Assembly (NCBI RefSeq): GCF_041080655.1
Contig: NZ_CP163525.1
Location: 9,424,001 to 9,488,000, forward strand
Length of the DNA stretch: 64,000 bases
Direction of reading: 5' to 3'
From: Streptomyces sp. CG4
GTDB taxonomy: Bacteria > Actinomycetota > Actinomycetes > Streptomycetales > Streptomycetaceae
The notes under the pieces were generated by a model, which searched no databases, had not been told where the DNA came from, and worked only from the letters and a program-made list of their open reading frames with translations. A program made the translations under genes and the position numbers. Positions 50,232 to 59,348 of this stretch are shown in pieces. The stretch's first letter is position 1, and each line of letters opens with the position of its first letter.

Positions 50232-51026
50232 ATGTCAATTGAACGCCCGTCCATCAACAGCAGCGTGCCGCACTCCGCCCGCATCTGGAACTACTGGCTG
50301 GGTGGCAAAGACTGCTACGAGATCGACCGGCAGGTCGGTGACCAGATCGCCGCGGCCAACCCGGGGATTCTCGAAACCGCCCGGGCACAGCGGGGGTTCC
50401 TCGTCCGAGCGGTCGAGTACCTCGTCCGCGAGGCCGGCATCCGCCAGTTCCTGGACGTGGGCACGGGCCTGCCCACCGCCGACAACACCCACGAGGTGGC
50501 CCAGCGTCTGCTGCCCGAGGCGCGGATCGTCTACGTTGACCACGACCCGGTCGTCCTGGTACACGCCGCGGCGCTGCTCACCAGCACGCCCGAGGGCGCG
50601 ACGGACTACATCGACGCCGACCTGCGGAACCCGGAGGGGATCCTCGACCAGGCCACCAGGACACTGGACTTCACCGAGCCGGTGGCGTTGATCCTGCTGG
50701 GCATCGCCGCGCACGTCACCGACGACTCCGTTTACGGCATCGTGGACCGCCTGGTCGATGCCCTGCCGTCCGGCAGCTACCTCGTGTTCTGCGACAGCAC
50801 CGACGTCATCCACCCCGAGCAGCAGCGAGCCATGGTCGAGCAGTGGAACGAGGCGAGCGACAACCCCCGTGTCAACCGCAGCCCCGACCAACTCGCCCGC
50901 TTCTTCAACGGCCTGGAGCTGCTGGAACCCGGCCTGGTTTCGACGTCTCGATGGCGCTCGCAGGCGAACGGCTCCGAAGAACCCGCTGAGGTCGACAACT
51001 TCGGCGGCGTGGCGCTGAAGCGCTAG
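50232..51026 (+). CDS. DUF574/SAM-dependent methyltransferase-like protein
   Basis: The 264-residue protein matches the Streptomyces DUF574 (Methyltransf_19) family: PHSARIWNYWLGGKDCYEIDRQVGD, LDVGTGLPTADNTHEVAQ, IVYVDHDPVVLVHAAALL, and GVALKR at the C-terminus. The fold is a class I SAM methyltransferase. These genes are very numerous in Streptomyces and often sit near bld-type regulators. GGGGAG precedes the ATG. Biological substrate is unknown. Confidence 0.93.
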   Translation: MSIERPSINSSVPHSARIWNYWLGGKDCYEIDRQVGDQIAAANPGILETARAQRGFLVRAVEYLVREAGIRQFLDVGTGLPTADNTHEVAQRLLPEARIVYVDHDPVVLVHAAALLTSTPEGATDYIDADLRNPEGILDQATRTLDFTEPVALILLGIAAHVTDDSVYGIVDRLVDALPSGSYLVFCDSTDVIHPEQQRAMVEQWNEASDNPRVNRSPDQLARFFNGLELLEPGLVSTSRWRSQANGSEEPAEVDNFGGVALKR

Positions 51027-51698
51027 GAGCAGTCTGGCGAAGAGGGGGGGCGAGGGCGAGTGGTACCTCCAACGAGCCCAGCTACCTCCTTGGCGCGGCG
51101 GTGTCGTCGAGGAAGGCCGAGAACCGGTGGTGTGCTACCAGAGACAGCGCCGGCCGGGTCGCCGTCCCTGAGCAGGACCTCGGCCTGTCCCAGGACGAAC
51201 GCGGTGCACACGTCCGGGATCCCAGCGGCAGAGCGAAGACCAGCGCCCACACCTTGGCGGCGAGTCCCTGCGCCAGATCGCAGGTCTGCAGGTTGCGGGC
51301 CGGCCGCCGGCGTGTCGGCCGCCTGGTGGGCCGGCTCCTGGATCCGGGCCGCAGTGCACGTATCCGGCACGCGGTGAATCCCGGGGCGACCATCCCGCGC
51401 GGTCGGCCGTTCTCCGGACCGTCCATGTCGGTCTGGTCACCGCCGATCACCACAGCGGGTTGGTCAAGGCCGTGCGCAAGGTGATGCTTCGAGCCGACTG
51501 CCATGGCGCGGAGCACAGTCGATGGGCGGGTGGTATCGGTGATGCTGCCGGTGCGCCACGGCCTCGCCATCGCCCGGCGCCGCTGACGTAGCAGCGTGCC
51601 GGAAGGCCGGATGCTGCCGGTCAGCCGGAAGGGTGGGTACGACGGTGGCCTCGCGTTCGGCGTCATCGGGGAGCTGACCGCGAGGCCACCGCAGCGCA
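51027..51698. other. Intergenic region with possible decayed coding sequence
   Basis: A minus-strand frame near 51360-51540 reads RAMAVGSKHHLAHGLDQPAVVIGGDQTDMDGPENG, which looks like protein but has no clear start and fits no family I recognise. The hairpin described at 51644-51690 occupies the right end. Otherwise no gene is supported. Confidence 0.35.
51644..51690 (-). terminator. 12-bp perfect hairpin after the L,D-transpeptidase gene
   Basis: GGTGGCCTCGCG (51644-51655) pairs with CGCGAGGCCACC (51679-51690) around a 23-nt loop, 8 bp past the stop codon of the leftward gene. Confidence 0.6.
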
Positions 51699-52751
51699 TC
51701 ACAGCGTCCCGGTCGTCCCCTGCCCGGCCGCGCTGCCCGCGAGCCACTCGTCCCACCCAAGGTTGAAGTCGGCGTAGCCGTTGTCGGCCTCGGCCTTGGC
51801 GCGGGGCGAGCCGGTGATGGTGACGGGGTCGCCCTGCTCGACCTGGCCGTAGAACCACTTGGCGTCCGGCAGGGACAGGTGGACGCAGCCGTGCGAACCA
51901 CGGGCGCTGCCGCTGCCCGGAGTGGGGTCTCCGGTCGAGTAGTGCACGTATGTGCCGGACTGGGTCAGGTGGATGTCCCAAGGCAGCGTCAGGTCGTAGT
52001 AGTTGGGGCTGCCCTTGTCGCAGCTGATGCCGACGCTGCAGGAGGTCATATGAACCTTCTCCTCCTTGTCGATGACAGCCATCGTGCCGTTCCACGTCGG
52101 ATACTGGGCGCTGCCCGCATTGATCGACAGGGTGCGCTCCAGCTTGCCGTTCCGGGTCACCTTCATCGTGTGGCCGGTCACCGAGACATCCGCGCGCACG
52201 TCGTCGCCGAGCGTGAAGGTGTGCGTGTAGCTGCGCACGCCGTAGCGTCCGTTGCCGTTGCTGACGCCGTTCAGGTCAGCGTCGATCTTCACCTTCGTGC
52301 CGGAGGGCCAGTACGTCTTCGGCCGCCAGTCGGCGCGATTGTCGCCGAACCAGTGCCAGGCGCCGACCACCGGCTGCGAAGCGCTCACCTTCAGGTGCTT
52401 CTCCACCGACGCCCGAGCCTTTGCCGACACCGGGTTCGTGAAGACCACCGAGATCGGCATGGCCACGCCGACCGTGGTTCCCGCCTGCGGGGTGATCGTA
52501 TCGAGCAGCATCGGCGGACCGGCGGGCTTGGTCGGTGACGGAGAGGCGCTCGCGCTCGGCTTGCCCGACGCCTTCGCGTCGTCCCCACGCGCCTTGTCAC
52601 TGCTGCCCCCGCCGCAGGCACTCGTACCCACCAGCATTGCAGTCGTGACGAGTGCGATACCTATGCCGCCCTTGCGCCGTCCCACGACCTGCCCCGTTCT
52701 CTCGCTCTTCGGCCCTGATGGGCCCGACTCCCTGTCGGACAGCGAAGACAT
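51699..52751 (-). CDS. L,D-transpeptidase lipoprotein (YkuD domain with Ig-like domains)
   Basis: The protein has a lipoprotein signal (RRKGGIGIALVTTAMLVGTSAC with the lipid-modified Cys at residue 46), a Ser/Pro-rich linker, two Ig-like regions (about 80-200) and a YkuD catalytic domain with the active-site motif GSARGSHGCVHLSLPDAKW. This is the Ldt form seen in actinobacteria, forming 3-3 peptidoglycan cross-links at the outer membrane face. ATG at 52751 lacks a ribosome site, and a GTG about 22 codons later would still keep the signal. A hairpin terminator follows. Confidence 0.93.
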   Translation of the reverse strand: MSSLSDRESGPSGPKSERTGQVVGRRKGGIGIALVTTAMLVGTSACGGGSSDKARGDDAKASGKPSASASPSPTKPAGPPMLLDTITPQAGTTVGVAMPISVVFTNPVSAKARASVEKHLKVSASQPVVGAWHWFGDNRADWRPKTYWPSGTKVKIDADLNGVSNGNGRYGVRSYTHTFTLGDDVRADVSVTGHTMKVTRNGKLERTLSINAGSAQYPTWNGTMAVIDKEEKVHMTSCSVGISCDKGSPNYYDLTLPWDIHLTQSGTYVHYSTGDPTPGSGSARGSHGCVHLSLPDAKWFYGQVEQGDPVTITGSPRAKAEADNGYADFNLGWDEWLAGSAAGQGTTGTL

Positions 52752-52921
52752 GGGGTGAAGTTGCGTGCGTTGCGTAAAGCATGTCTAAAAACTCGGTGCG
52801 CATCGCCGGATCGGGCACGATCAGGGGCGCGCCATTGTCGTCTCCCGCCTTCAGAACGCGTCAGGGTACGAGGAATCGGCCGCGCCGCTGTGGGCTGACG
52901 GTCGGAGGTACCGGCCGGTGC

Positions 52922-53500
52922 ATGCACCGACACCTCGGCCCCATCGTCCCTACCCCTGCATCGCCCGACCGAGCCGTAGCCCGCGCCCTGCTCGACCAAG
53001 CCGCCACCGAGATGGGCCCTTGCCCCCTGGACGCCTTCCACTTCATCACCGCCCTGACTCTTGGCCTGGAAGCCCTCCCTCTAGGCCACCGCCCGGCCAC
53101 CCACGCCGCGCTGCCCCCCGCCGGGCTTTCCGGAACCGATCTGTGGGGCTACTTGCACCGCTCTCTCTCCCCGCCCCGGAGCTGCCCCGGCTCGATCGCT
53201 TCGCCGTCGAGTCCGCCACGCCCGGCGTCTCTCGGCTGCTCGTCACCGAGGACGGCAGCGCCCTTGCGGACGCCACCATCGGAACGCCCGTGCAGGGAAG
53301 CGGAGTTCTGTGGTGGATCGGAGTCGACCCCGGCGCACGCGGGCGAGTACTCGGCCGTACCCTCCTCGGCACCAGCCCGGAGACCCTCAGCCGCATGGGC
53401 GCCACCGACGCCATCCTTTGCGTGGACGATGACGCCCCGCCCGGAGACGACCGAGACCGGACGGCTGTGAGGCACGCCGTCTGGTGTAGGTGCGGCCGAT
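52922..53500 (+). pseudogene. Frameshifted GNAT acetyltransferase gene
   Basis: The first frame from ATG 52922 encodes MHRHLGPIVPTPASPDRAVARALLDQAATEMG up to about 53165. The continuation LPRLDRFAVESATPGVSRLLVTEDG and VLWWIGVDPGARGRVLGRTLLG, TDAILCVDDDAPPGDD lies in another frame. The GNAT acetyl-CoA loop is in the second part. The C-terminal NRLYxxxGF region is missing. A single indel near 53165-53185 and 3' truncation explain this. Confidence 0.6.
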
Positions 53501-53626
53501 GATGTGTTGTTGGTCGGGATGGGGGATGGGGGTGTTGGCGGTGTTCAGCGGTGCAGGTGTAGCCGGATCACTGCGGCGCCCTTCGGTGAGCTGGGCGCCT
53601 GTGTAAGCCGTGATGAGGAGGAAGCC

Positions 53627-54913
53627 GTGCCGGAGAACATGATGACGAAGGACGTCAAGGAGTGGTTATCGGCCCGGGCGTTGCGCCTGCGGACGCTGGA
53701 GGCGGGCGGTCCGGCCGCCGACCTTCAGCCGTGGGCCGGGGTCCTGAAGGATGTGCGGATAGTGGGCCTGGGGGAAGCCACCCACGGTACCCGGGAGTTC
53801 TTTCTCCTCAAACATCGGCTTGTCGAGTTCCTCGTCCGTGACCTGGGCTTCCGTACGCTGGCAATGGAGGCACCCGCGGCTGCGACGTGTTCGGTGAACG
53901 CCTATGTGCTGCACGGGACGGGGGACGCTCGGTCCGCTGTTGCCCGGCTCGGCTTCTGGACGTGGAAGACCGAGGAGGTGCTTGCGCTGGTGGAGTGGAT
54001 GCGGGGGTACAACGCGTCTGTGGCCGGGGATCGCCGGGTACGGTTCGTCGGCATCGACCCGCAGCCGCCTGCGCCCGCGATCGGGCGGCTCGACGCTTTC
54101 CTGCGGCGCGTCGCACCGGAACGGGCTGTTGCATTGCGGGATGTCTTCGACCTCCTCGCCGCGGCTCAGCCTGGCAGTCACCCCGACTCCGGCGGTCGGC
54201 TCGTGGGGGCGGTCCGGGAACTGGTGGAGTGGATCACGGCTGACGGGGTCCGTCCGGCCGCCGGTACCGGCGCCGGCGAAGCCGGTGAGGCGACTCGCGC
54301 CGTCGAGGACGCGCGGATGCTGCTTCGCGCCGCCGATATGGCGAGCCGCCCGCTGCTGTGCGAGGACAGGAAGGACAGCGGTCTCGCCGCGCGTGACCGG
54401 CACATGGCGGACGCCGTGGCCGAGGCTCTCGGCGAGGGGCCCGGCGGCGTTGTGGTGTGGGCGCACAACGGCCACGTTCTGAAGGGGCGTTATGCGTCCG
54501 GTGTGCCCGCGCTAGGCAGCCATCTCGCGATGCGGTACGGGGACGCCTATTACGCCCTCGGTCTGCTCTTCGGCAGGGGTGCTTTCCGGGCCCGGCGGGG
54601 GGACGACGCCGTGGGGCCGCCTGCCCGGCACCGCATCAGTGGTGGGGGACTGAGGTTGGTGGAGAGCCAGCTGGCTGCCGCCTGCCGGGTGGACCACTTG
54701 GTCGACCTGCGCCCGGGCAAGAAGGTGCCAGAGGTCAACCGCTGGCTGACCGCCGGCCACTACATGCGATGCTTCGGTGCCGGGGTGCCTCGCTTCACGT
54801 ACCGTTTCCAGTTCATGCCAACCGTCCTGGCGGAGGAGTACGACGGCCTGGCCTATGTGGCGCGGTCCAGTTGTTCCCGCCCGCTCGACCTCCCCGCGTC
54901 GGATGGCCGATGA
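53627..54913 (+). CDS. Erythromycin-esterase-family hydrolase
   Basis: The 428-residue protein resembles EreA/EreB-like hydrolases: GLGEATHGTREFFLLKHRLVEFLV (His/Glu catalytic region), LAMEAPAAATCSVNAYV, VRFVGIDPQPP and VVWAHNGHVLKG. GTG at 53627 is preferred since GAGGAG lies 6 nt upstream; ATG 53639 is the alternative. Codon TTA at 53666-53668 suggests bldA-dependent translation. True Ere enzymes open macrolide lactones. Many relatives have other, unknown substrates, so resistance should not be assumed. Confidence 0.87.
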   Translation: MPENMMTKDVKEWLSARALRLRTLEAGGPAADLQPWAGVLKDVRIVGLGEATHGTREFFLLKHRLVEFLVRDLGFRTLAMEAPAAATCSVNAYVLHGTGDARSAVARLGFWTWKTEEVLALVEWMRGYNASVAGDRRVRFVGIDPQPPAPAIGRLDAFLRRVAPERAVALRDVFDLLAAAQPGSHPDSGGRLVGAVRELVEWITADGVRPAAGTGAGEAGEATRAVEDARMLLRAADMASRPLLCEDRKDSGLAARDRHMADAVAEALGEGPGGVVVWAHNGHVLKGRYASGVPALGSHLAMRYGDAYYALGLLFGRGAFRARRGDDAVGPPARHRISGGGLRLVESQLAAACRVDHLVDLRPGKKVPEVNRWLTAGHYMRCFGAGVPRFTYRFQFMPTVLAEEYDGLAYVARSSCSRPLDLPASDGR

Positions 54914-55457
54914 CGGCTGCCGGCCTCTGCACATCCCGCGTGCGGTGCAGGCTGCAGGACCCTGAACCTGGGGCAAGGATCTCCCCGCCCTCGCCCCCGC
55001 CCTCGATCACCATCGCCCGGGACGATTGCTTCGGTGATCGGGCCGTCCGCTTGGACGTCAATCGCTACCGGTGACGGCGAGTGGTTCAACAAGTCGGTGC
55101 GAAGTCCGGCGAGCACGCCGGCACACGTTGGCACCCACTTCCCGTCCGGCAGGGACGCGCAACGGCCCCACAGCGACCCGCTTGCTTCATCCTCCGGCTG
55201 GTGTCGGGAGCGAGGAGAGGGGAGCGGGGAGCGCGGTCGGTAATCCCCTGGCTGAGGTCTGGCGCCGGTCGCGGGCCCGGGGATTTCGGGCACGGTTGAG
55301 TGATCCGGGGTGTCATGGTCGAGTATCTGTAGGGCGCGGGTCGCAGGGGGTGGTTCGTCCATCGGGGTGTCCGGCGGTGTCCTGGTTGACTTTCGTTGTT
55401 CCTGGTTGCAACCAATGGCGGGTGCGGTGGGCGACGGAGGGTGCTTACCGTTGCCGC
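54914..55457. other. Intergenic region, no supported gene
   Basis: Several long open frames cross this GC-rich region on both strands, but none has a convincing start and balanced composition. A G-rich purine run with repeats of GAGGGGAG lies near 55205-55235. The promoter of the histidine kinase gene should lie close to 55330-55440. Confidence 0.45.
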
Positions 55458-57011
55458 GTGAGTGGTGTGGAGCTTGGGAACGGCCTCGTGATGTCGGCTT
55501 GCCGGGCGCTGGTGACCCGCCTGCGCTCGCTTCCCCGTGCGCTGCGCGCTGTGTGCAGGGGTCTCTTCGCGCCCGGGATGTGGCCTGCCGGGCGCGTCGT
55601 GGGCGAGTCGCTGCTGATGGTGGTGTTCGGGCTGGTGGCCGCGGGAGCCGAGGCCATGCAGGGGAGCGGCACGGTACGCGTCGTCGGTGCTGGGCTGGTC
55701 GCCGTGCTGTTGTGCCTGCTGCGCCGAGTGGTTCCCGCGATCGTGTTGTTGGCGGCCGCCGCCGGCTCGGTGCCGTACTGCTTCTTCGGGCTCACCCCGC
55801 TGCTCGCGGTCACCGCCTGGTCGGCCGGGCGCCGGATCGGCAGTGCCGGCAGGGCGGCCGGTGCCTTCGCCGTCGCGTATCTGCTCAACGTCGGCCTCAC
55901 CCAGGTCACCCTGTGGGGGCAGCCCCGCTCCCTGGTGGTCGACGCTTTCACCGCCCTGCTGCCGCTGGCGACTGTGGTCGTCCCCGGCCTCGCCGGTCGT
56001 TACTGGTCGCAGTACCGCACCCTGACCGACACCCTTCGGCGGTACAACGCCCAGCTGCTGCGCGAACGGGCGATGGTCGCCGGGCAGGCCCGGATGCGAG
56101 AGCGCCAGCGCATCGCGCAGGACATGCACGACAGCCTCGGCCATCACCTCACGCTGATCTCGGTGCACGTCGGCGCGCTGGAGGTGGACCGCGGGCTGAC
56201 CGGACGGCAGCGGGAGGCGGTGGGCGTGCTGCGGGAGGCGTCGGTGGCAGCGATGCACGAGCTGCGCGAGGTGGTGGGGCTGCTCAAAGATGCCACGCGA
56301 CGGCCCGGCCACGCGGGGGAGGCCGAGGAGCCCACGCGCGGGGTGGCCGGGATCGAGAGCCTGGTCCAGGCGTCGCGCAACGCGGGCGCGTGCGTGGCGC
56401 TGCGCCGCTGCGGTGATCCGCGCCCGCTCCCGCCGGCCGCCGACCATGCGGCGTACCGCGTGGTCCAGGAGGGGCTGACCAACGCCCACAAGCATGCCCC
56501 GGGTGTACCGGTCGCCATCGAGCTGCGCTACGAGCCGGACGCCCTGGTCATCGAGGTCGCCAACGGTCCCGCATCCGCATCCGCATCCGTATCCACACCC
56601 GCGGCCGACCGGATCGTGGTGAGCGGCGGGCAAGGGCTGACAGGGCTGGGGGAGCGGACCCGGCTCATCGGCGGAATGGTCCATGCGGGGACGACGGCGG
56701 ACGGAGGCTTCCGGCTGGCGGGCATGCTGCCGTACACGGTGCCGGAGATCGGCTCCTCCGGCCTGTCGGGGGAGCCGGGGACGACGTTCGTTGATCCGGC
56801 CGACGACTTTCGGGAGCAGTTCTCGGCCGTCTCGCCGGGCGAGGGTGGTCCGGTCATGGACGGGATCGGCCTGCCGAAGGAGCTGGCGGAAGCAATGAGT
56901 GAGAACAACAAGACCAAGGGCCTGGCGGCCGGCTGCGCGCTGGCGGCGCTGATCCTGCTGGCGCTGATGATCGGCCTGGCCGCTTTGGCCTTCCTGTCCG
57001 TCGGCAGGTAG
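55458..57011 (+). CDS. Sensor histidine kinase (HisKA_3) with extra C-terminal transmembrane segment
   Basis: The 517-residue protein has an N-terminal block of about five TM helices (residues 35-185), a HisKA_3 dimerisation domain with phospho-acceptor His in RIAQDMHDSLGHHLTL (about 224), and a HATPase with VVQEGLTNAHKHAPG and GQGLTGLGERTRLIGG. After the ATPase come about 90 extra residues ending in a hydrophobic helix (AAGCALAALILLALMIGLAALAFL), which is unusual. The start may be GTG 55458 or ATG 55491; neither has a strong ribosome site. It partners the LuxR-type regulator at 57442-58095. Confidence 0.88.
   Translation: MSGVELGNGLVMSACRALVTRLRSLPRALRAVCRGLFAPGMWPAGRVVGESLLMVVFGLVAAGAEAMQGSGTVRVVGAGLVAVLLCLLRRVVPAIVLLAAAAGSVPYCFFGLTPLLAVTAWSAGRRIGSAGRAAGAFAVAYLLNVGLTQVTLWGQPRSLVVDAFTALLPLATVVVPGLAGRYWSQYRTLTDTLRRYNAQLLRERAMVAGQARMRERQRIAQDMHDSLGHHLTLISVHVGALEVDRGLTGRQREAVGVLREASVAAMHELREVVGLLKDATRRPGHAGEAEEPTRGVAGIESLVQASRNAGACVALRRCGDPRPLPPAADHAAYRVVQEGLTNAHKHAPGVPVAIELRYEPDALVIEVANGPASASASVSTPAADRIVVSGGQGLTGLGERTRLIGGMVHAGTTADGGFRLAGMLPYTVPEIGSSGLSGEPGTTFVDPADDFREQFSAVSPGEGGPVMDGIGLPKELAEAMSENNKTKGLAAGCALAALILLALMIGLAALAFLSVGR
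56570..56600 (+). repeat. Hexanucleotide repeat (GCATCC)n in the kinase ATPase domain
   Basis: Four near-perfect GCATCC/GTATCC copies encode an Ala-Ser linker (ASASASVST) within the ATP-binding domain. This length-variable insertion lies between the N-box side and the G-box. Confidence 0.6.
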
Positions 57012-57020
57012 GAAAGGGCG

Positions 57021-57212
57021 ATGACCAAGCCGTATAGCCATGCGGTGAAGGCGGCCCGGAGGGACGTACAGGTGCGTGAACGGGCGCCCGGAGAAGGCTC
57101 GTGCCCGGCTTGCTGGGGCACCTTCGGCGGCTTGAGCCAGGCGGTGTCCGGCACGCACCTGGGCCGTGTGGTCGCCGCTCTCCATCCTCGTAACGCTCTC
57201 GGCTCCTGCTGA
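57021..57212 (+). CDS. Possible small protein with CPAC motif between the two-component genes
   Basis: ATG 57021 follows GAAAGGG and opens 63 codons: MTKPYSHAVKAARRDVQVRERAPGEG then SCPACWGTFGGLSQAVSG. The Cys pair could bind a metal. The gene starts 9 bp after the kinase stop, but composition is unremarkable, so it may be spurious. The rest of 57213-57441 has no supported gene. Confidence 0.3.
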   Translation: MTKPYSHAVKAARRDVQVRERAPGEGSCPACWGTFGGLSQAVSGTHLGRVVAALHPRNALGSC

Positions 57213-57441
57213 CCTTTCGACGCCGCTCGAAGAGGGGCACCCCGCCATGACCGGGAGGTGCCCCCTGTCACGGCGCGTCGCCCGCCGCAGCAGCCGGAGT
57301 CTTCGAGACCGCGAGCCGCGGCCAAAAGGGATGGGGTGCGGGGAGACTGGGGTGCCTGACTCGCGGGTGGATGGCTCTTGCGGGCATGATGGCGCGCAGA
57401 CGGCCTTCGAGACCGGCCGCTCGAAACAGCGCAGGAGAGTC

Positions 57442-58095
57442 GTGATCAGGGTTATCGTCGCAGACGACGAGCCGCTCATCCGGGCAGGCATCAGGATGAT
57501 CCTCACCTCCGCTGAGGACATCGATCTGGTCGCTGAGGCGGCCGACGGCCGCGAGGCCGTCGAGGCGGTCCGGGCCCGGCGTGTGGACGTCGTCCTGCTC
57601 GATATCCAGATGCCGGTCATGGACGGGCTGGAGGCCTTGGCCGAACTGCGGCGCACCGCCCCCGACACCCGCGTCCTGATCCTCACCACCTTCGGCACCC
57701 AGGAGAACGTGCTGCGCGCCCTGACCGAAGGCAGCGCGGGCTTTCTGCTGAAGGACTCGGCGCCTGCAGAGCTCATCGGCGCGGTGCGCGCCGCGGCCGC
57801 CGGGCAGGCGTATCTGTCACCGGGCGCGACCCGCCACGTCGTGGACTCCCTCGCCTCCGGCACGTCCGCCCTGCGCTCCGAGCGGGCCCGACGACGACTG
57901 GAGACACTCACCACCCGCGAGAAGGAGGTACTGGCCCTGCTCGGCGAGGGCCTGTCCAACGCCGACACCGGCCACCGGCTCCACATGAGCGAGGGGACCG
58001 TCAAAACGTACGTGAGCCGGATCTTGTCCAAGTTGGACTGCGAGAACCGCGTACAGGCGGCCCTGCTGGCACGCGACGCGGGCCTGAACCGCTGA
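57442..58095 (+). CDS. NarL/LuxR-family response regulator
   Basis: The 217-residue regulator has a receiver domain (IVADDEPLIRAGI; phospho-Asp in VVLLDIQMPVMDG; Lys in FLLKDSAP) and a LuxR-type HTH (LTTREKEVLALLGEGLSNADTGHRLHMSEGTVKTYVSRILSKL). GTG at 57442 has AGGAGAG upstream. It is 430 bp downstream of its probable partner kinase in the same direction. Its targets are unknown. Confidence 0.94.
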   Translation: MIRVIVADDEPLIRAGIRMILTSAEDIDLVAEAADGREAVEAVRARRVDVVLLDIQMPVMDGLEALAELRRTAPDTRVLILTTFGTQENVLRALTEGSAGFLLKDSAPAELIGAVRAAAAGQAYLSPGATRHVVDSLASGTSALRSERARRRLETLTTREKEVLALLGEGLSNADTGHRLHMSEGTVKTYVSRILSKLDCENRVQAALLARDAGLNR

Positions 58096-58176
58096 CCGAC
58101 TCCACGAGCGGGAACAACACGATTCCGGCAGGCCCAGCCACCTGCGGCCGTCCCCCCAACCCTCAATCCCCAACCC

Positions 58177-58660
58177 TCAACCCGTGGCTCGGTCCCGCGG
58201 CGATCGACGCCGTCGCAGACGCGTGGTGACGGTGCTCCGGACGGCCGGCAGTACATCTACGAGCACCCGGAGATGCGCCACGTGCCCTCCGGTCACCAGG
58301 TAGCGAGCCGCCGCCCGCTGCGCGCATTCCACTCCGCCCTGGGGCGCGACATGGGTGCGTCCCTTGAAGGCCACCAGCTTCGCGCCGAGGCGCTGGGATA
58401 CCGTCCGGGCACCCACGAACCCCTTCCGAGGACCGTTCGTGCTGTTAATGACCAGTGGTTGCGGCGTGGACGGCGGGACCTTGATCCCGCCGAGGGGCGC
58501 GCCTCTGCCTGGTCAGAAGGCGCAGGGCAGGTACTGGGCCGCGGCGAAGGATGAGTCCTTGTCGGCTTTGTGGAAGGCGTCGGCGATGGCAGTCGCGGTG
58601 TCTGGCCACGCGAAGTCGGTGCAGCGGCATGCACCCGGCTGCGGCCAGGACCAGCTTTAG
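58177..58660 (-). pseudogene. C-terminal relic of a TAP-like alpha/beta hydrolase with an in-frame stop
   Basis: The minus strand reads CTDFAWPDTATAIADAFHKADKDSSF, AAAQYLPCAF then TGA at 58513-58515, then GIKVPPSTPQPLVINSTNGP and GARTVSQRLGAKLVAFKGRTHV. This is the C-terminal domain of Streptomyces secreted tripeptidyl-aminopeptidase-type hydrolases (CAxW-P, PVLxIxxxxDPxTP, His in GRTHV). The conserved Trp position appears to have become a stop, and the catalytic N-terminal domain is absent. Confidence 0.6.
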
Positions 58661-58742
58661 GGCAGTGAGAAGCGTGGTCCTGGGCGGACATCACACCGAC
58701 CTGCTGGTGACGCCGGCTCGAGACGCCGGTGCCGAAGCGTAG

Positions 58743-58776
58743 AGTTCGCCTCCTCCGGACGCGGAGGAGGCGAACT
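58743..58776 (-). terminator. Perfect 15-bp hairpin after the small secreted protein gene
   Basis: AGTTCGCCTCCTCCG (58743-58757) pairs exactly with 58762-58776 around GACG, directly past the stop codon of the leftward 58790-59059 gene. Confidence 0.85.
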
Positions 58777-58789
58777 GTGTGGTGGCGGA

Positions 58790-59059
58790 CTACTTGAACC
58801 AGTAGCGGACGCCGTGGTGGTGGGAGCAGGTGCCCTGCGAGTGCCGCGAGTACGACAGGGAAGCGTCGTAGCACTTCGCAGTCTCGTACTTGTCCTTCGG
58901 CTTTTGGTGATGCGTCCAGCCGCACACACCGGTGGTGTGGTTGATGCAGCGATGGGCGCTGTTGGTGGACGGCAGGGTCGCCGCGGCCGCGGCCGGTGCA
59001 CTGAACAGGACGCCGGCAAGAGCGACAGCCATGGCTGAGGCAGCAAGACGTACGCGCAA
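58790..59059 (-). CDS. Small secreted Cys/His-rich protein (DUF3761-like)
   Basis: The 89-residue product starts at TTG 59059, with GGGGGGA upstream. It has a Sec signal peptide (LAASAMAVALAGVLFSAPAAAA) and a mature C-terminus YSRHSQGTCSHHHGVRYWFK, similar to the Y-S-x-H-x-x-G-T-C-S-x-H-G-G-V pattern of DUF3761 proteins. Three further Cys residues probably form disulfides, and the His cluster could bind metal. A perfect terminator follows. Confidence 0.82.
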   Translation of the reverse strand: MRVRLAASAMAVALAGVLFSAPAAAAATLPSTNSAHRCINHTTGVCGWTHHQKPKDKYETAKCYDASLSYSRHSQGTCSHHHGVRYWFK

Positions 59060-59348
59060 AGGAATCCCCCCTTTGAGTGGAACAAGTGCAGCGGAAGTTT
59101 ATAGGGGATTCAACGACCGGTTGCCCCGTTCTGGCCGGAAAGTCGGCTCGCAATCCCGAGCGAGAAGGCGACGGCGCGTGCTCCACGGGCGCGAACAACA
59201 TCAGCTGGCAAGCGCGCGGCACCGGGAGATTGGGCAGAGGAGCATCCTGAAGCCATGGCAGTAGGGGGACGGCGGGTGATGCTGCTGTTCGAACAGAGGT
59301 AGGGCAATGGCAATGCGCCGCCGTGCCCGCGCGCCGGACCGCTTTGGC

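Noticed and set aside
55086..58256. Very long minus-strand ORF of 1056 codons
   Set aside because: It runs antisense to the histidine kinase and the response regulator, both with full motifs. Length alone is uninformative at this GC content.
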